A stretch of DNA of 64,000 bases from Gelatoporia subvermispora B (Eukaryota; Basidiomycota; Agaricomycetes; Polyporales; Gelatoporiaceae). The DNA is taken from assembly GCA_000320605.2 (NCBI GenBank), contig KB445809.1:515435-579434 (forward strand). Reading direction: 5' to 3'. The notes beneath the pieces are model-generated. The model did no database searches and was not told where the DNA came from. It worked only from the letters and a program-made list of their open reading frames with translations. A program made the position numbers and the translations under genes. Shown one piece after another: positions 24,905 through 35,720 of this stretch (positions are counted from its first letter, which is position 1; every line of letters starts with the position of its first letter).

Positions 24905-25417
24905 CGCAATGGTCAGTGCGGTGTCAATGGTCACATAGGATATCTCTGACGAGAATGCACCAGACGTATTGAATTGCATCCCAACGAAAGCGCCGCGTCA
25001 CAGCGAGATCTAGATATTTCGACTCAGAGTTCGTCATAACGTCTCATGCCGTAGATATGAAGAGTCAGGGACTGCGAGATGAGCACTAATTCCCGGCTTA
25101 TTTAAGTTCAATTTCGGAATACATCCGATATTATTGGCTCTCTGCGTAACGCGAAGAAATACGGTGCACATCCAACAACAATAGAAGTTTTGCGCGGGGA
25201 TCTTCCATGTCCCACGATGCCGCACAGCCTTGCATCGGGCACGCTGTTTCGTTATCGGTCAGATCTTGTTTTCAGCCGCTGCGGTACCCTTACATTGCGG
25301 CTGAGGTTATCCCTTTCTGTTCTCTCGCAATCACTCAGCTCTTGTAATTTTCTTCTTAACATTCGATGGAACATAGCGTCGCCGCGATAAACAAGTCGAT
25401 CACACACGGCTCTGAGC
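24905..25417. other. Spacer between F-box copies 2 and 3
   Basis: The 3' flank of copy 2 and duplicated 5' flank of copy 3. At 25,366 a sister-like ATG (ATGGAACATAGCG) is present but runs out of frame at a run of eight C at 25,421-25,428. Confidence 0.5.
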
Positions 25418-26913
25418 ATGTCCCCCCCCAGCTACTACTCCAATGAGTCGACGAAAATTGGCTACCACGCTCGACCTCCACGATATGATGCGACCTTGGA
25501 GGTCCAAAACCAAGAGTTACCGGCGTACAATACCATCGATCCACTCAAGAGTACTGATGCAAGTTTCGATTCGGAAGCCCCCAGGTCAGTCTCGGAACCG
25601 CGGTGGTCAGTGAAGTAGTGGGCTAACATTACACTCTGATGGACGTATCAAGTGCCCCGACAGCTGGCAAATCACTCCCTCAGCTACCTCTGGAGCTCTG
25701 GGACCTCATTTTGCGCGCGATAGACGATCACCGAGCGCTCTATGCATGCTTGTACACATGCCGTACTTTCCGTGATCTGGTCAAATCCATACTCGCGGGA
25801 CGCCAGCGGCTTAAACTCACGTTTCCGGGCCGTTACAGGAGTTATGCCCTTTCCCAGCGTCTCCGCGATGATCCCCTCCTCGCATATCTGCTGGCAGAAG
25901 TGTCCCTCGGAGCTTCGTACTTCCCCACATTTGCTATCGAGTTCTGCGGCAGGCTGCACAACGTACGCGCGTTCGGTATCTCTGGGCCTTGGAAAGTGCG
26001 GAGGCTGGGACTGGGTCCTGGAATTCGGAGCAGGCTCGCGCTCACGAAGTTCACAAATGTCACGTCGCTGACCCTGGCTGACCTGGAATTCGATACATTC
26101 ACCGTCTGTATGCGCCTCATCTGCGCATTTCGGAGTCTACGACGCCTCTGCGCATTTAATATACATTACGTCTCCGAGAACTGCAACTCTGTCTGTGTAA
26201 CGCAAATGCCGTTTGCGCAAGTGCTGAACCTGGAGCAGTTGAAGGTAGACCCGAGTCTTTTCACCCTGGCATGCGGCTGGCTGATCGCGATCGACCAGTT
26301 TGTGGACAGGTGTGGCTCCAAATCTCCGATGTGCCTACATTTACTCCTTTCGCCTCGTATCGCGCAAACACTCCAAGAGCTCGAGATCAGCACGAAGCAT
26401 GTATGCATACTCAACAGTGCCGTATTCCCGACATTCGATGCGCGTCATTGCGGGAGAAATGCAGAGTTCATGAACTTACAAAAGCTCTCGCTCGAGATTG
26501 ACATCCCTGAGTCAAACGCAGGCCAGGTATCTGCACTGCTGGATTTCCTGGAGATCCTTGTTGCGAGGAGTCTCAGGTTCTTGTGCATATCCTTTGACTG
26601 TATCTCCTCTGAAGCAGCCAAGTTCGCATGCGCTAGCGAGGGCAGGAGTCTCTGCACTTACCTCCAGCAGCTAGATGATTTCCTCGACTCGCCGCAGTTC
26701 CCGCGTCTGGAGGGTGTCCACATCTTACTCAAGTCACTGATTGCAGAAAACGTCGAGTATATTATCGCAATGCCATCACATCAACTGCCATTCCTTGCAC
26801 TCAGACGATGGGAGCTGTTAACCCTGGAGATATCTAATCGGCATGCATACCCTCAGTATTGGTTAGTCCACTCGCCTCGACAACAACACTTGTATTGCAG
26901 ATGGTCAGTGTAG
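25418..26913 (+). CDS. F-box-like protein, tandem copy 3 (intact)
   Basis: Exons 25418-25617 and 25653-26913 sum to 1461 bases (486 residues), joined over a 35 nt intron whose start resembles gtgggctaac. The F-box motif is LPQLPLELWDLILRAIDDHR then ALYACLYTCRTFRDL. Leucine-rich body phrases include LHNVRAFGISG, FTNVTSLTLADLEF, QKLSLEIDI and FPRLEGVHILL. This is the most intact family member here. The ancestral start 52 bases upstream is out of frame because of a C8 run (seven C would restore it), so I start at the ATG 25418, which lies just before the run. An alternative start is the ATG at 25639 inside the proposed intron. Confidence 0.68.
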
Positions 26914-27785
26914 TAACAGTGGTCACGGAGAATATTTCTGACGAGAACACATCAGTCGGCCGTTACGTACATATGCCGAGGTACCTGGAGCCTCAGTGTG
27001 CATTCCATGGGAACAAGATCATTGCCATTCGGACCTGCAGGTGGCGCTTCCCTGGTCAACTCGCCTGTCGGAACTCTCTGCGCGAGCAGACCATTGATAC
27101 AATCCCGGCTGTGGTAGCGTGTAGCAGATGATCGTATCATGAAGTCACAGATACCGGTCGATATCATTTTATGAGTGTAGATGCGTACGTACATTACCCT
27201 CCGTTCTTCCGCAGCTACGACAACTCTCCGCCTGTTAGCATTTACGATACGTCTTGATCCCGTTGCGTCATCCTCACGAGCAACTGTATTCCCAATATTT
27301 GACATCGCAGATCGATTTCGCGCTGTCTGATACGTCTAGATAACATATCGCGAGCTGGGCTATTCGCACCGGTGCGAACTGGATATCGATTGGCGAGGAT
27401 GCGCACATGGGCGCGCGGGGCCCCGGGGGGCTGGATCTGGGAAAATGCGGGGGTGGCTGAAGGACGGGAGGCGCGGGCCGAGGATGCCCCGCTCGAGGCG
27501 CGTGCCCCACAGGCATGCCTGCGAGTGGCTCCCCGTGCAGAGCGCAGCTGCTGTTGTCCCCTGTTGTGCATGTCTGAGCTCTGGCCGCGTTCCCAGCTCT
27601 TGTGTTGCCTTCCCCGTGGAGCTGCCCCCTAGACTGCCCCCGATAAATACCCTCTGCTCTGGGCTGGCGCGCGTCTTGTTTGACTACGACGTCTTCAGCA
27701 CCAGCATCGAGCCCGCGGACTCTCTGCTCTGCTCACCCCCTCTCCACCAACCATCCACCCGGTGCGACGCATCTCGAGGACAATC
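26914..27785. other. Intergenic, becoming GC-rich
   Basis: The 3' flank of F-box copy 3, then a GC-rich promoter/leader region for the His/Pro-rich gene from about 27,400. Short frames only, no recognised product. Confidence 0.5.
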
Positions 27786-28566
27786 ATGGTGAGCACGAGT
27801 TGTCCACAGCATCGACGCTGCGACTCACGAACAACCAGCCGGACCATGATGACCACCGCGACGAGCACCGCGACGCCCACGTCCTGAGCCTCCGCATCGC
27901 CCTCGGCTCCATTCTCGCGCCCGTAAGCCGTGCCGCCTCGTGCGCGCCGCGCATCTCGAAGCTTGAGCTTGAGCATTGACCCCCGCAGAAACGACCGCCG
28001 TACACGCGCGCGTCGACGACCGCCGCGACGTCCGGCACCGCCAGCCCCGCCTGGCCCTGCCCCGTCTCGGGCATGCCCCTACCCCCGCACGCCCACCCGC
28101 TCGGCGCGTCCTCGCCCCTTGTCCCGCATCACCTCCACCCACACCACCATCAGCCGCATCACCAGACGCACCGCCCCCAGGCGTCGCACTCAGTGAGCAT
28201 CCCTGATTCGCATCGCTGCCTACCTCTGGTCCACGCCAGACTCTTTGCTTCTTGCAACATGCGATCCAACTCCTGGCTGACGCTGGACCGGTGGATCTCT
28301 CTCTGACTCAGCTCTGGGCCCCGCACGGTGTACGGTCTGACCTGTCTTCACAGCACACAGACCATGCCACTGCGCCCGTCCCCGTGGCGCACGCGCACGC
28401 GCCTCCGACGCCGACGCCGTCCCCCGAGCCCGTGCTCCCCGCCGACGCGCACGCGCCTGTTACGCCTGTGAGCGGTGCTGCGACGCCGCACCACCGTGCG
28501 GACTTCATCGGCACGCTCCAGTCCAAGAGCGCATGGGACGCGCTCATCCACGGGTCGTGGGTCTAG
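27786..28566 (+). CDS. His/Pro/Ala-rich protein of unknown function, 181 residues
   Basis: Exons 27786-27788 (the ATG alone), 27839-27922, 27989-28192 and 28312-28566 are all joined in phase 0 over canonical GT-AG introns of 50, 66 and 119 nt. The N-terminus is acidic and His-rich (PDHDDHRDEHRDAHVLSLRI). The middle is Pro/His-rich (HHLHPHHHQPHHQTHRPQ). The second half is Ala/Pro/Thr-rich (AHAHAPPTPTPSPEPV). The C-terminus, ADFIGTLQSKSAWDALIHG-SWV, looks like a compact conserved motif. Codons are strongly GC-ending, suggesting high expression. I do not recognise the family. The His clusters could bind metal, but nothing proves this. Confidence 0.68.
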
Positions 28567-29563
28567 CTCAATACGAGGGACTTTGGGCTTCTCGGCTTGC
28601 TGCAATCCCCGGACTATGTTGTATTTCGCCGCTTGTGTATACGTTTGTGCATCTTCGTACACGCTCGTTTGGGGTGCCCGGGTCCGGTTTGTTGTTTTAG
28701 TTGCTGTACGTAGACTGGGCCGGCGTAGCGTGAGTATACCTACAACCAGATGTTTATTGCGACGCAGATCCTAGACGGGTCGGCATTTCCTAGGCTGATC
28801 CTCGCACCTAGCCTGAAGATGTCATGAAAGCCCGTGAAGTGGTGTCACTTTCGTTCGGAGAGAATCCGGGAGAGGCCGGTATGTCACGTGCGTCAGAGGT
28901 TAGACTCCGTGGCCTGCCACATTTTATGTAGCACGCGTCGTATGATCACCGTCGTTGTCGACTACAATCATGTACTCGGGAAGCGTCGGCTTACGCCAAC
29001 AACCACCTTGCTATGTCTTTAAGACTATGTACTGGATAATTAGAGATCAAACTGCGTAGGATGATCGATGCATAATTGTAATTAGTTCATAAAAAATATA
29101 CGTAGGGGGATTTCCGCATCGGGATCCTGGCATATACCTGAGAGACCGACTCGAAGGTCTCGTATTTGTACGCTGCCGATGGCGCAAAGATCTAGTACAT
29201 ATGACGCCTTCTAACCCTAAGAAGAATAGCACTAGATCATTGACCAATATCTGAGAAGGGCATTTCATAGAATTCATGCAATACTCGTTCGCGAGGACTT
29301 AAGCACAAGTGCCTTAGTGAATGGATAAGTGCTGACTGGCATCCTGGAATGATTTTTAGTAATTCGATTCATATGTATCTCTTCTGATTTCGCTCATGTT
29401 CGGAAATTATGCAGCAGCGAAATAAGAACAGAAACTTAACTTCTGAAGTGCGAGATGTGCTATGAAGCAGTAGATAGACGCTGTTTGTCTCTGTTGATGA
29501 TATGAGATAGAGCGCTTGTGAATTATGAGGGTGCACAACAACCTTGACAAGCAAGGTAATGAC
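28567..29563. other. Left flank of the KDZ transposon, no gene seen
   Basis: About 1 kb of AT-rich DNA without a recognised gene. The last bases contain GACAAGCAAGGTAAT followed by a second GACAAGCAAGG, the target into which the transposon inserted. Confidence 0.55.
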
Positions 29564-29571
29564 AAGCAAGG
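29564..29571 (+). repeat. Target-site duplication, left copy
   Basis: The octamer AAGCAAGG directly abuts the left inverted repeat and is identical to 41272-41279 on the other side. Rejoining the flanks recreates a 15-base tandem repeat (GACAAGCAAGGTAAT, twice) at the presumed empty site. Confidence 0.88.
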
Positions 29572-29659
29572 CACCTCGGTCCAGGCATCAAATGCTGACT
29601 AAGAGCCTACCCAGGCCCCAATCTGTGCTGGCGCCTTGGGGCCTGAAAGGCCTTATCCC
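29572..29659 (+). repeat. Left terminal inverted repeat (88 bp)
   Basis: Read inward from the end, it begins CACCTCGGTCCAGGCATCAA and closes AAAGGCCTTATCCC. It matches the reverse complement of 41184-41271 at every base. A weaker match continues about 15 bases further in. It contains the palindrome-like GGCGCC and a GGGGCCTGAAAGGCC region. Confidence 0.93.
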
Positions 29660-30110
29660 TGCGGATAAGTAGATTAGTAATGCCGTGTAGATTAGGCCTG
29701 TCAATCTGTAGTTCGTCGCCGATGCGGCGCTGATCCTCGTTCATCTGTGCTGCTCATCGTCAGAGACATCGTTGGATGTGTCCCGGATATCCCGTACGGC
29801 GGCGGGGCGGGGCGCCGCCGCGGTTCACCGGCGTTTGCCGCCGTCCTCCCGCCCGCCCGCCCCGCCGTATTGCGCCCTCCATCCGCCCGCCGTATCGTCG
29901 TGCTCCTGCCCGCCCTGCCCGCCTCGCCCGCTAGCCCCGACATTTCTCAATTGTCCTCCAGTCCGATCGCTGCCTCGCGCTCCCGTTTGCTTCGCGTACA
30001 CGCCTCCTCGCTGCTCCGCGTGCCTATTTTCCTGCTACGCTACCGTCCATCCACCCGCTGCCTTGCGCCGCTTCCACGCCCCCACCATCCGCACAGTGCT
30101 CACCTTTTAC
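29660..30110. promoter_or_regulatory. GC-rich leader/promoter of the transposase gene
   Basis: About 450 bases between the left repeat and the transposase ATG. The stretch at 29,797-29,845 is almost pure C/G with interleaved GGCGGGG and CCGCCG blocks able to fold. The reading frame of the transposase is open upstream but has no ATG before 30111, so this is treated as untranslated leader. Confidence 0.5.
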
Positions 30111-33100
30111 ATGTCTAGCTCACGCAGCAAGCAACCGTACGTCCCTGTTCTGGGCAAGCATTACCGCAGTCCCAAGAAGCGGCGTGCACCGACTTCATAT
30201 CGCGTACCGGTCCACCAGTTAGGGAGCGCGGCCGTGCTGGAGGATCTACGGGCAGAACTCAGACGATTGCAAGCCCCTCCTAGCTCCATTGTATTGCAGC
30301 CAACACCAGAAGATTCTAGCCCTGCCACAGATGATTTTGTTGCAGATACTGGTCCGTGCGATGACATGGCGTGTACGTCGGACCTACCACCCATATCGGA
30401 TAGTCCATCGGACTCTGCTACATCAACACCTTCAATCCCTCCATCGGAGACTGATTCTCCTCGCGCACGGAAGCACAGGCGCGAGACTACGGCCGCGGAG
30501 AAAATCGCTCAATATGATCGATGGCGGCTGCTCCTGCCAACTCTCATTGAACCGCTGCTGGCATATCAAAAGCGCAGCTCCGGCAAGCCTGTTGCCACTA
30601 CCTTTCGTCCCGTATCGCCTTGCAACCGGACGTCGTGCCCGCAGAAAACCCTCCCGATCCTTGTTCTGTTCTGGGATCGTACGTTCCACGTTCACTGATC
30701 CTCTCACAATACTGAGCGACTCCTCAGATTTCGAGGATGTTGTAGTGCCATATTGCGGCTGCCAATCGGTCGCGCATGTATTGGTCGCATCGGGGATGTT
30801 CCCCACGGCGCCTCTGATACCGCGGATTGCTATTTCGATCGATCTCCTGGAGTTCTATTCCGCCATCTTCGAGCGGTCCGGCGACGCAGTGACTGCATTG
30901 GCGCGAGCACTGCGTAATTTGTACAGCAAGCGTGGCTGGCGGGCGTTAGATCAATCGGTACGTGATGTGTATTGTCTCCAGGGTCTATCTGACAGCAATT
31001 TCAGGGATGGCCTGTCCTTGACCCTTTCCGCAAGCCCATCGGACATGCGGTGCAGTGGTATGATTCCCTACGAACTATGGTTGAGCGCTATGTCGAGGAC
31101 ACGATCGACAAAGCTCGCAAGATGATCGCCAACCATATCAATCGACTGCGAGGCACATCTGCATCGCCGGTATCTGCGCGGCCATCTCTTGCACCCCCAT
31201 TTCCTGCGCAACCTTCAGACATCCCGCCGATATCCGCACATTCTCCGGATACACCGCCGCTATCCGCGCAGCCTCCGGATATGCCACTGGTATCTATGCA
31301 GCCTCCAGATATGCCGCCGGTATCTGCGCAGCCTCCGGATATCCCCCAGACTGATGCTCCCTATGAATTCCTGAAGCCGCCAACCCCCCAGCTTTTGGAA
31401 TGTGCATCTGTCCTTCAGCGGCGTTGTCCCGCTTGCTTCGGAGGTGGCACATTTGGTCGCAGATTTCCCGAGTAAGTGCTTCGTGCGTATTTACTCACAA
31501 TGGCATCTCTGACGGCGTCGATATACGATAGAGGGGGGGATGTAGTTGTTGCCCTTGATGGGAACTTCAGTCACCGACATCTTCGAAGTTCTGGTGACAG
31601 TCCTCAATTCTACGAGCCCGAGTATTTCATTCCCAAGGCCACTGTGGATGCCGTAGGGTTATGGCTCGATGGGCAACGCAAGAAGGCTCCCAACGATGCA
31701 TATAAGCCAAAGGTACCTGACGAGGCGGTCGATAGTTGCGAATCCGGTCATGAAGCAGCCAACGAGCAGAAGGCCAAGACGAATGGCGAGAGGTTTGATG
31801 ATACTGGCATCATGGCATTAGTCTGCGGGCACGATATCCCGATTTTCCTCATCAATATCGACTCACCAGGTGAACAGCAGAAGTATGCCTTCTGTCTCAT
31901 GTTCACTCTCTTCGCATATCTACCGCAAGCGGCTACGGTGACAGCTTTGTATGATATTGCATGCAAATCGGATCGCAGCAATGGACGGGTGCGTCGTAAC
32001 TGGCCATTGAATCATTGGTGTGACTGATCTCAAACTAATCTTAGCATGATCTTCTTCCCCTTTGGATATCCGAGAGGCTCCAATGGGCAGTGTCTGTAAT
32101 GCATGCCTATGGGCACGAGTGGGCGTGTCAGCTCGTGTACAATCCCCGCCTCCGTAAGGGCCTGGGACTCCGTGACGGCGAAGGTGTGGAGCGGCTATGG
32201 TCTAGACTACGTGTCTTTATCCCTATTACACGGACATCAGGAGTGAGTTGATGCTCAGTCTCATTGTCACGTCTAATTACAACGATGCTTTTGATAGCGC
32301 TCCCGTCGTATATGGATTCTTGATCGACAAGTCCGCGCTCTTGCGTGTGAGATGCGGGATCACTTAGGCGTCTATATCATCCGCAGATTCAAGACAGGAG
32401 TGAAGAAGCAATCTTCTGCTGCCAAAGCAGTACTGCAAGGGACACCACACTCAATGGACACCTTGCGTAGTGAATGGGAGGCTCAGCGCCTTGCCCAGCT
32501 CTCTGTCCGTGCTCGTACGTCTTCCTTATTGTCTCTTGTGTATTGGATACTCATAATAGTCACAGATGCACCAGCTCGACTAAGACGAGAGGTCGATGCT
32601 GTAATCACTCTACAAGCCGATATTGAACGGGTTGAGTTTGCCATCGAGGGCGTACGAGCTCAATTCAGGGAGACCCGATCATCATCGGAATCCTTCGGGA
32701 TTCTGGCCCGCTTGTTCCGAACATCAGCAGACTTATCTAACAAGGTGGATTCGCTGTATACGTCACTCAATGTCGCAAACACATTCCCCGAACTCAAAGG
32801 CCTTCACATTAACTTCGCTCGCATGCTGCTCCTCACGCGCGATATCAAGATCAATATCCGGAAGCGCGTTACTGCCCAGCTACTCGAGTTTGACCGCTTA
32901 GACCGTGCAGCCGGCGGCAGGAGTAATCCTCTAGGTATGTTTTGGACTTGCATTGAGATATTCCAATGGCTAAATATCTGTCAGGCACAAAGCTGCACCA
33001 GATCACTCGCAAAGCCATCTCGAAGCGTCAGCCGGCAATCCTCAGCTCTATACGCAAGTTCAACAAATACTGTGTAGCCTTGAAGGAAGCCGTTAAGACG

Positions 33101-34727
33101 TACAACATTTCCCAGACATTTCCCATACCTCACCAGCTCTCTTCAAACCTCAGCGAGCTCCGCGATGATCCCAGTCTGTATGAGGACATCTGGATAGCTC
33201 CTCCACCAGCGCAGACTGCTCCGAAATGGCTAGAGGATGCGGGCGTGCGTTGTGGAATTCATGCCATGCTCAAGTTGGAACGTTGCAAGGAGGAAGAACG
33301 TCGGCTGAAGTTCGAGTGCGAGAACTTGCAGCGCTGGTTCGGCCGCGAGCTTGCGGCTACCAAGCTAGCATTACGATTATCTGGAAGTACGTATGTTGAT
33401 TTGGGAGGGTACCTTCAAGCGATAATGTCTTCTGCATAGATACCATCTACCTTCCCTACCTTCAACAACGACTTGATGATGTTGCACTCTTCTCACGGCT
33501 GTGGGACAATCCGCTTGCACCATACGACTCATATGCACCACATTCCCAGTGGGCATCTGCGATTGTGGACGACATGCGACCTTCTATCGGGCTACCCGAT
33601 CAAGTCACGGTTGCGCCGCCCCTGACGGATATCCTCGGCGACCTTGAGGATGATGTCGATGATGTCGACGATGTTGACGATACCGCTGCGGGAGGCGATG
33701 CTGAACTTCTGGACATTCTCGAGGATCTGGAGTCCGAGAAGGTGCAGTCCAACGGGCTGTCGGAGGCCCAGACAAATGTGTCAGATGCTCCGACCGATAT
33801 CCTGACCGATCCGCTGGATATCCCGACTGATCTCATAGCCATCACGGAGGCACTCGACCGTAGTAGCGATGAGATGTGCACTGGGTCAGACGTCTCAATG
33901 ATGTCCTCAGGCAGCCTGGACTCCATCGCATGTAGGTGGGGCGTCCAGGACGAGCTTCTCAGTCTTCCGAAGGATAATTTCAGCGAGCTGCACTCGATCT
34001 CCCATGCCGACATACCTTCGCAGATTGCGCGTGCCCATGTCCTCCTATCTACATCCTTTCCACATCGTGTGTACATCGCTCCTGAGGAGTATGCTCGCCT
34101 GGCAGATCCACATGCTCTGCTGGATGGTGAGTGTATCAATAATTGTGCGCTCCTACTCTGGTACAGGATTCGAGGATCAACAACCCGACCGTACGCTATC
34201 TTCTCGACTTATGACGCTGTACTCGCTGGCAACGATGACATGTCAGCATTACAACGTTCTGTCCGGAAGAAGCCTTTCGCCAATCGTGATATCTGGATTA
34301 TCCCTCTACATCGTCCTGGTGTGGCCGGTCATTGGACACTGGTCATTGCCGACCTTAGGTCCAGGGTTTTGTACCAATTTGACAGCCTTGCCAATCGCAG
34401 TACATGGCGTCAAGATATTCAGGTCCGTATTACTACATTTCTGCATGCTTTGCATCACTTACTTCTACGACGTAGGCTGCTGCTAAGCTCATACATTGTC
34501 TACATCAAGTTGCTTCCGCGGATATCCCTCCGGGGGAATGGCATGCATACCCGCTTCGACTGTCGCCACTACAGACGAATGGTGTTGATTGCGGGGTGTG
34601 GGTCTTGGCTATGATTGCAGCGTGCCTGCGAGGATTCTATACCATATCCCTTAAGGAGTCTCAGATACCTCACTTCCGTAGATACTTGTGTAGTTTAGTG
34701 TCGGATTTGCCAGAGTGTGTCACATAA
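30111..34727 (+). CDS. KDZ transposase fused to Ulp1/C48-type SUMO protease
   Basis: Ten exons are separated by 47-60 nt GT-AG introns at 30679-30727, 30958-31004, 31472-31531, 31989-32044, 32243-32297, 32515-32565, 32935-32984, 33387-33439 and 34423-34475. Exons total 4143 bases (1380 residues). The basic N-terminus (MSSSRSKQPYVPVLGK) precedes a cysteine cluster (CNRTSCPQK, YCGCQS). KDZ core motifs follow: GWPVLDPF-AVQWYDSLR, RRCPACFGG, VALDGNFSHRH near residue 431, PDEAVDSCESGHEAANEQK, FDDTGIMALVCGHDIPIF, DSPGEQQKYA, ALYDIACKSDRS, MHAYGHEWACQLVYNPR and GLRDGEGVERLWSRLR. A Gln/coiled region and an acidic linker (near residue 1010) lead to a C48 peptidase: GHWTLVIADL (His 1267), FDSLA (Asp 1284), LQTNGVDCGVW (Gln 1330, Cys 1336). 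It is expected to excise and insert the element; the protease could de-SUMOylate host or own proteins (inference). Confidence 0.9.
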
Positions 34728-35720
34728 AATGGAGCGAATGTAATGTTCTGTAGTACCACCATCAAGAATGTACAGGCACATAAGTGATTTCGGACCATCC
34801 TCCTTGATGAGATTCACAAACACGAGCTTTGTTGCGGCTGCTATCATGTAGCGCCCACGCTCACTGCCTGGTGAACGCTCTTTGAGTTCAGACTGCTGGT
34901 CTATGGTACGCTTTGCTTGTGATATTGCGCAGCTCCGTACTCAAATATGTGGCGGGACAACTCATTATACCACTGGAGTAGTATCGACTATCAGACACGA
35001 CGTGAGCAGCAATGGTTCAAATATCATGGTTCAAGCGCAAAGCAATGCTACCACAATGTAGTACGTCCAATGCCATGAGCTATCGGTGTACCCTGCTACT
35101 TAGATATGCTATAGCATAGGTGCCTTTTGTGCGTTCATATGCAAGACACGAAGAATCATAGGCAGGGTGTCGGACAACCAAGGTGAAGGTATGTGTGCAC
35201 AGTGCAACTCAGGCTTCATATACTTCTTACAAGTGCAATTGTGCGTACTTAGGCTTATACAGTGTTCTACTCGAAGCGTGCATAATCGTTCGCAATCCAG
35301 GCGAGATGCAGAGGCCATGGCGTTACAACGACCTCTGTCCCGATCACCGACACACTGTCCTCCGACCAACATCTATGCACAGATAACCGTACAGATTTGC
35401 CAAGTCACCTATTCGAACGTCAAATATGTCACCACAAATCTGCGGATGACCACCTTGGGCAAGAAGCACGTAAGTCTGCCTCGTGGATGATCGTCGCTGT
35501 ACTTGTTGACTGGTGGATATGCTCAGGAATTGTCCAGATAAAGATGAGCTCCTTAGCAGCATCCCCGTGCGACTCAAAATTTATCTTTCCCTCCTCTCAC
35601 CACCTCCCAGAGTCCCCAAGGCATCTTTTCCGTGATCAAACGGTTTCTCCCTCACACCGTAAGTCACATATCATTTGCTGTCGTCTATACGCATAGGTTG
35701 AGTTGACATTGGCCTTCAGG
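34728..35720. other. Spacer between the two transposon genes
   Basis: About 1 kb with no recognised coding sequence. An acceptor-like cttcag sits at 35715-35720, immediately before the accessory-gene ATG. An upstream untranslated or short coding exon in this spacer is therefore possible but was not found. Confidence 0.45.

Noticed and set aside
29772..30110. Upstream in-frame extension of the transposase
   Set aside because: The frame is open but contains no ATG before 30111; the composition is GC-driven Pro/Arg/Cys.
33565..34727. Ulp1 protease as a separate gene starting at 33565
   Set aside because: The frame continues upstream through 33440 and splices in phase to the transposase exon ending 33386, so one fused gene is simpler.
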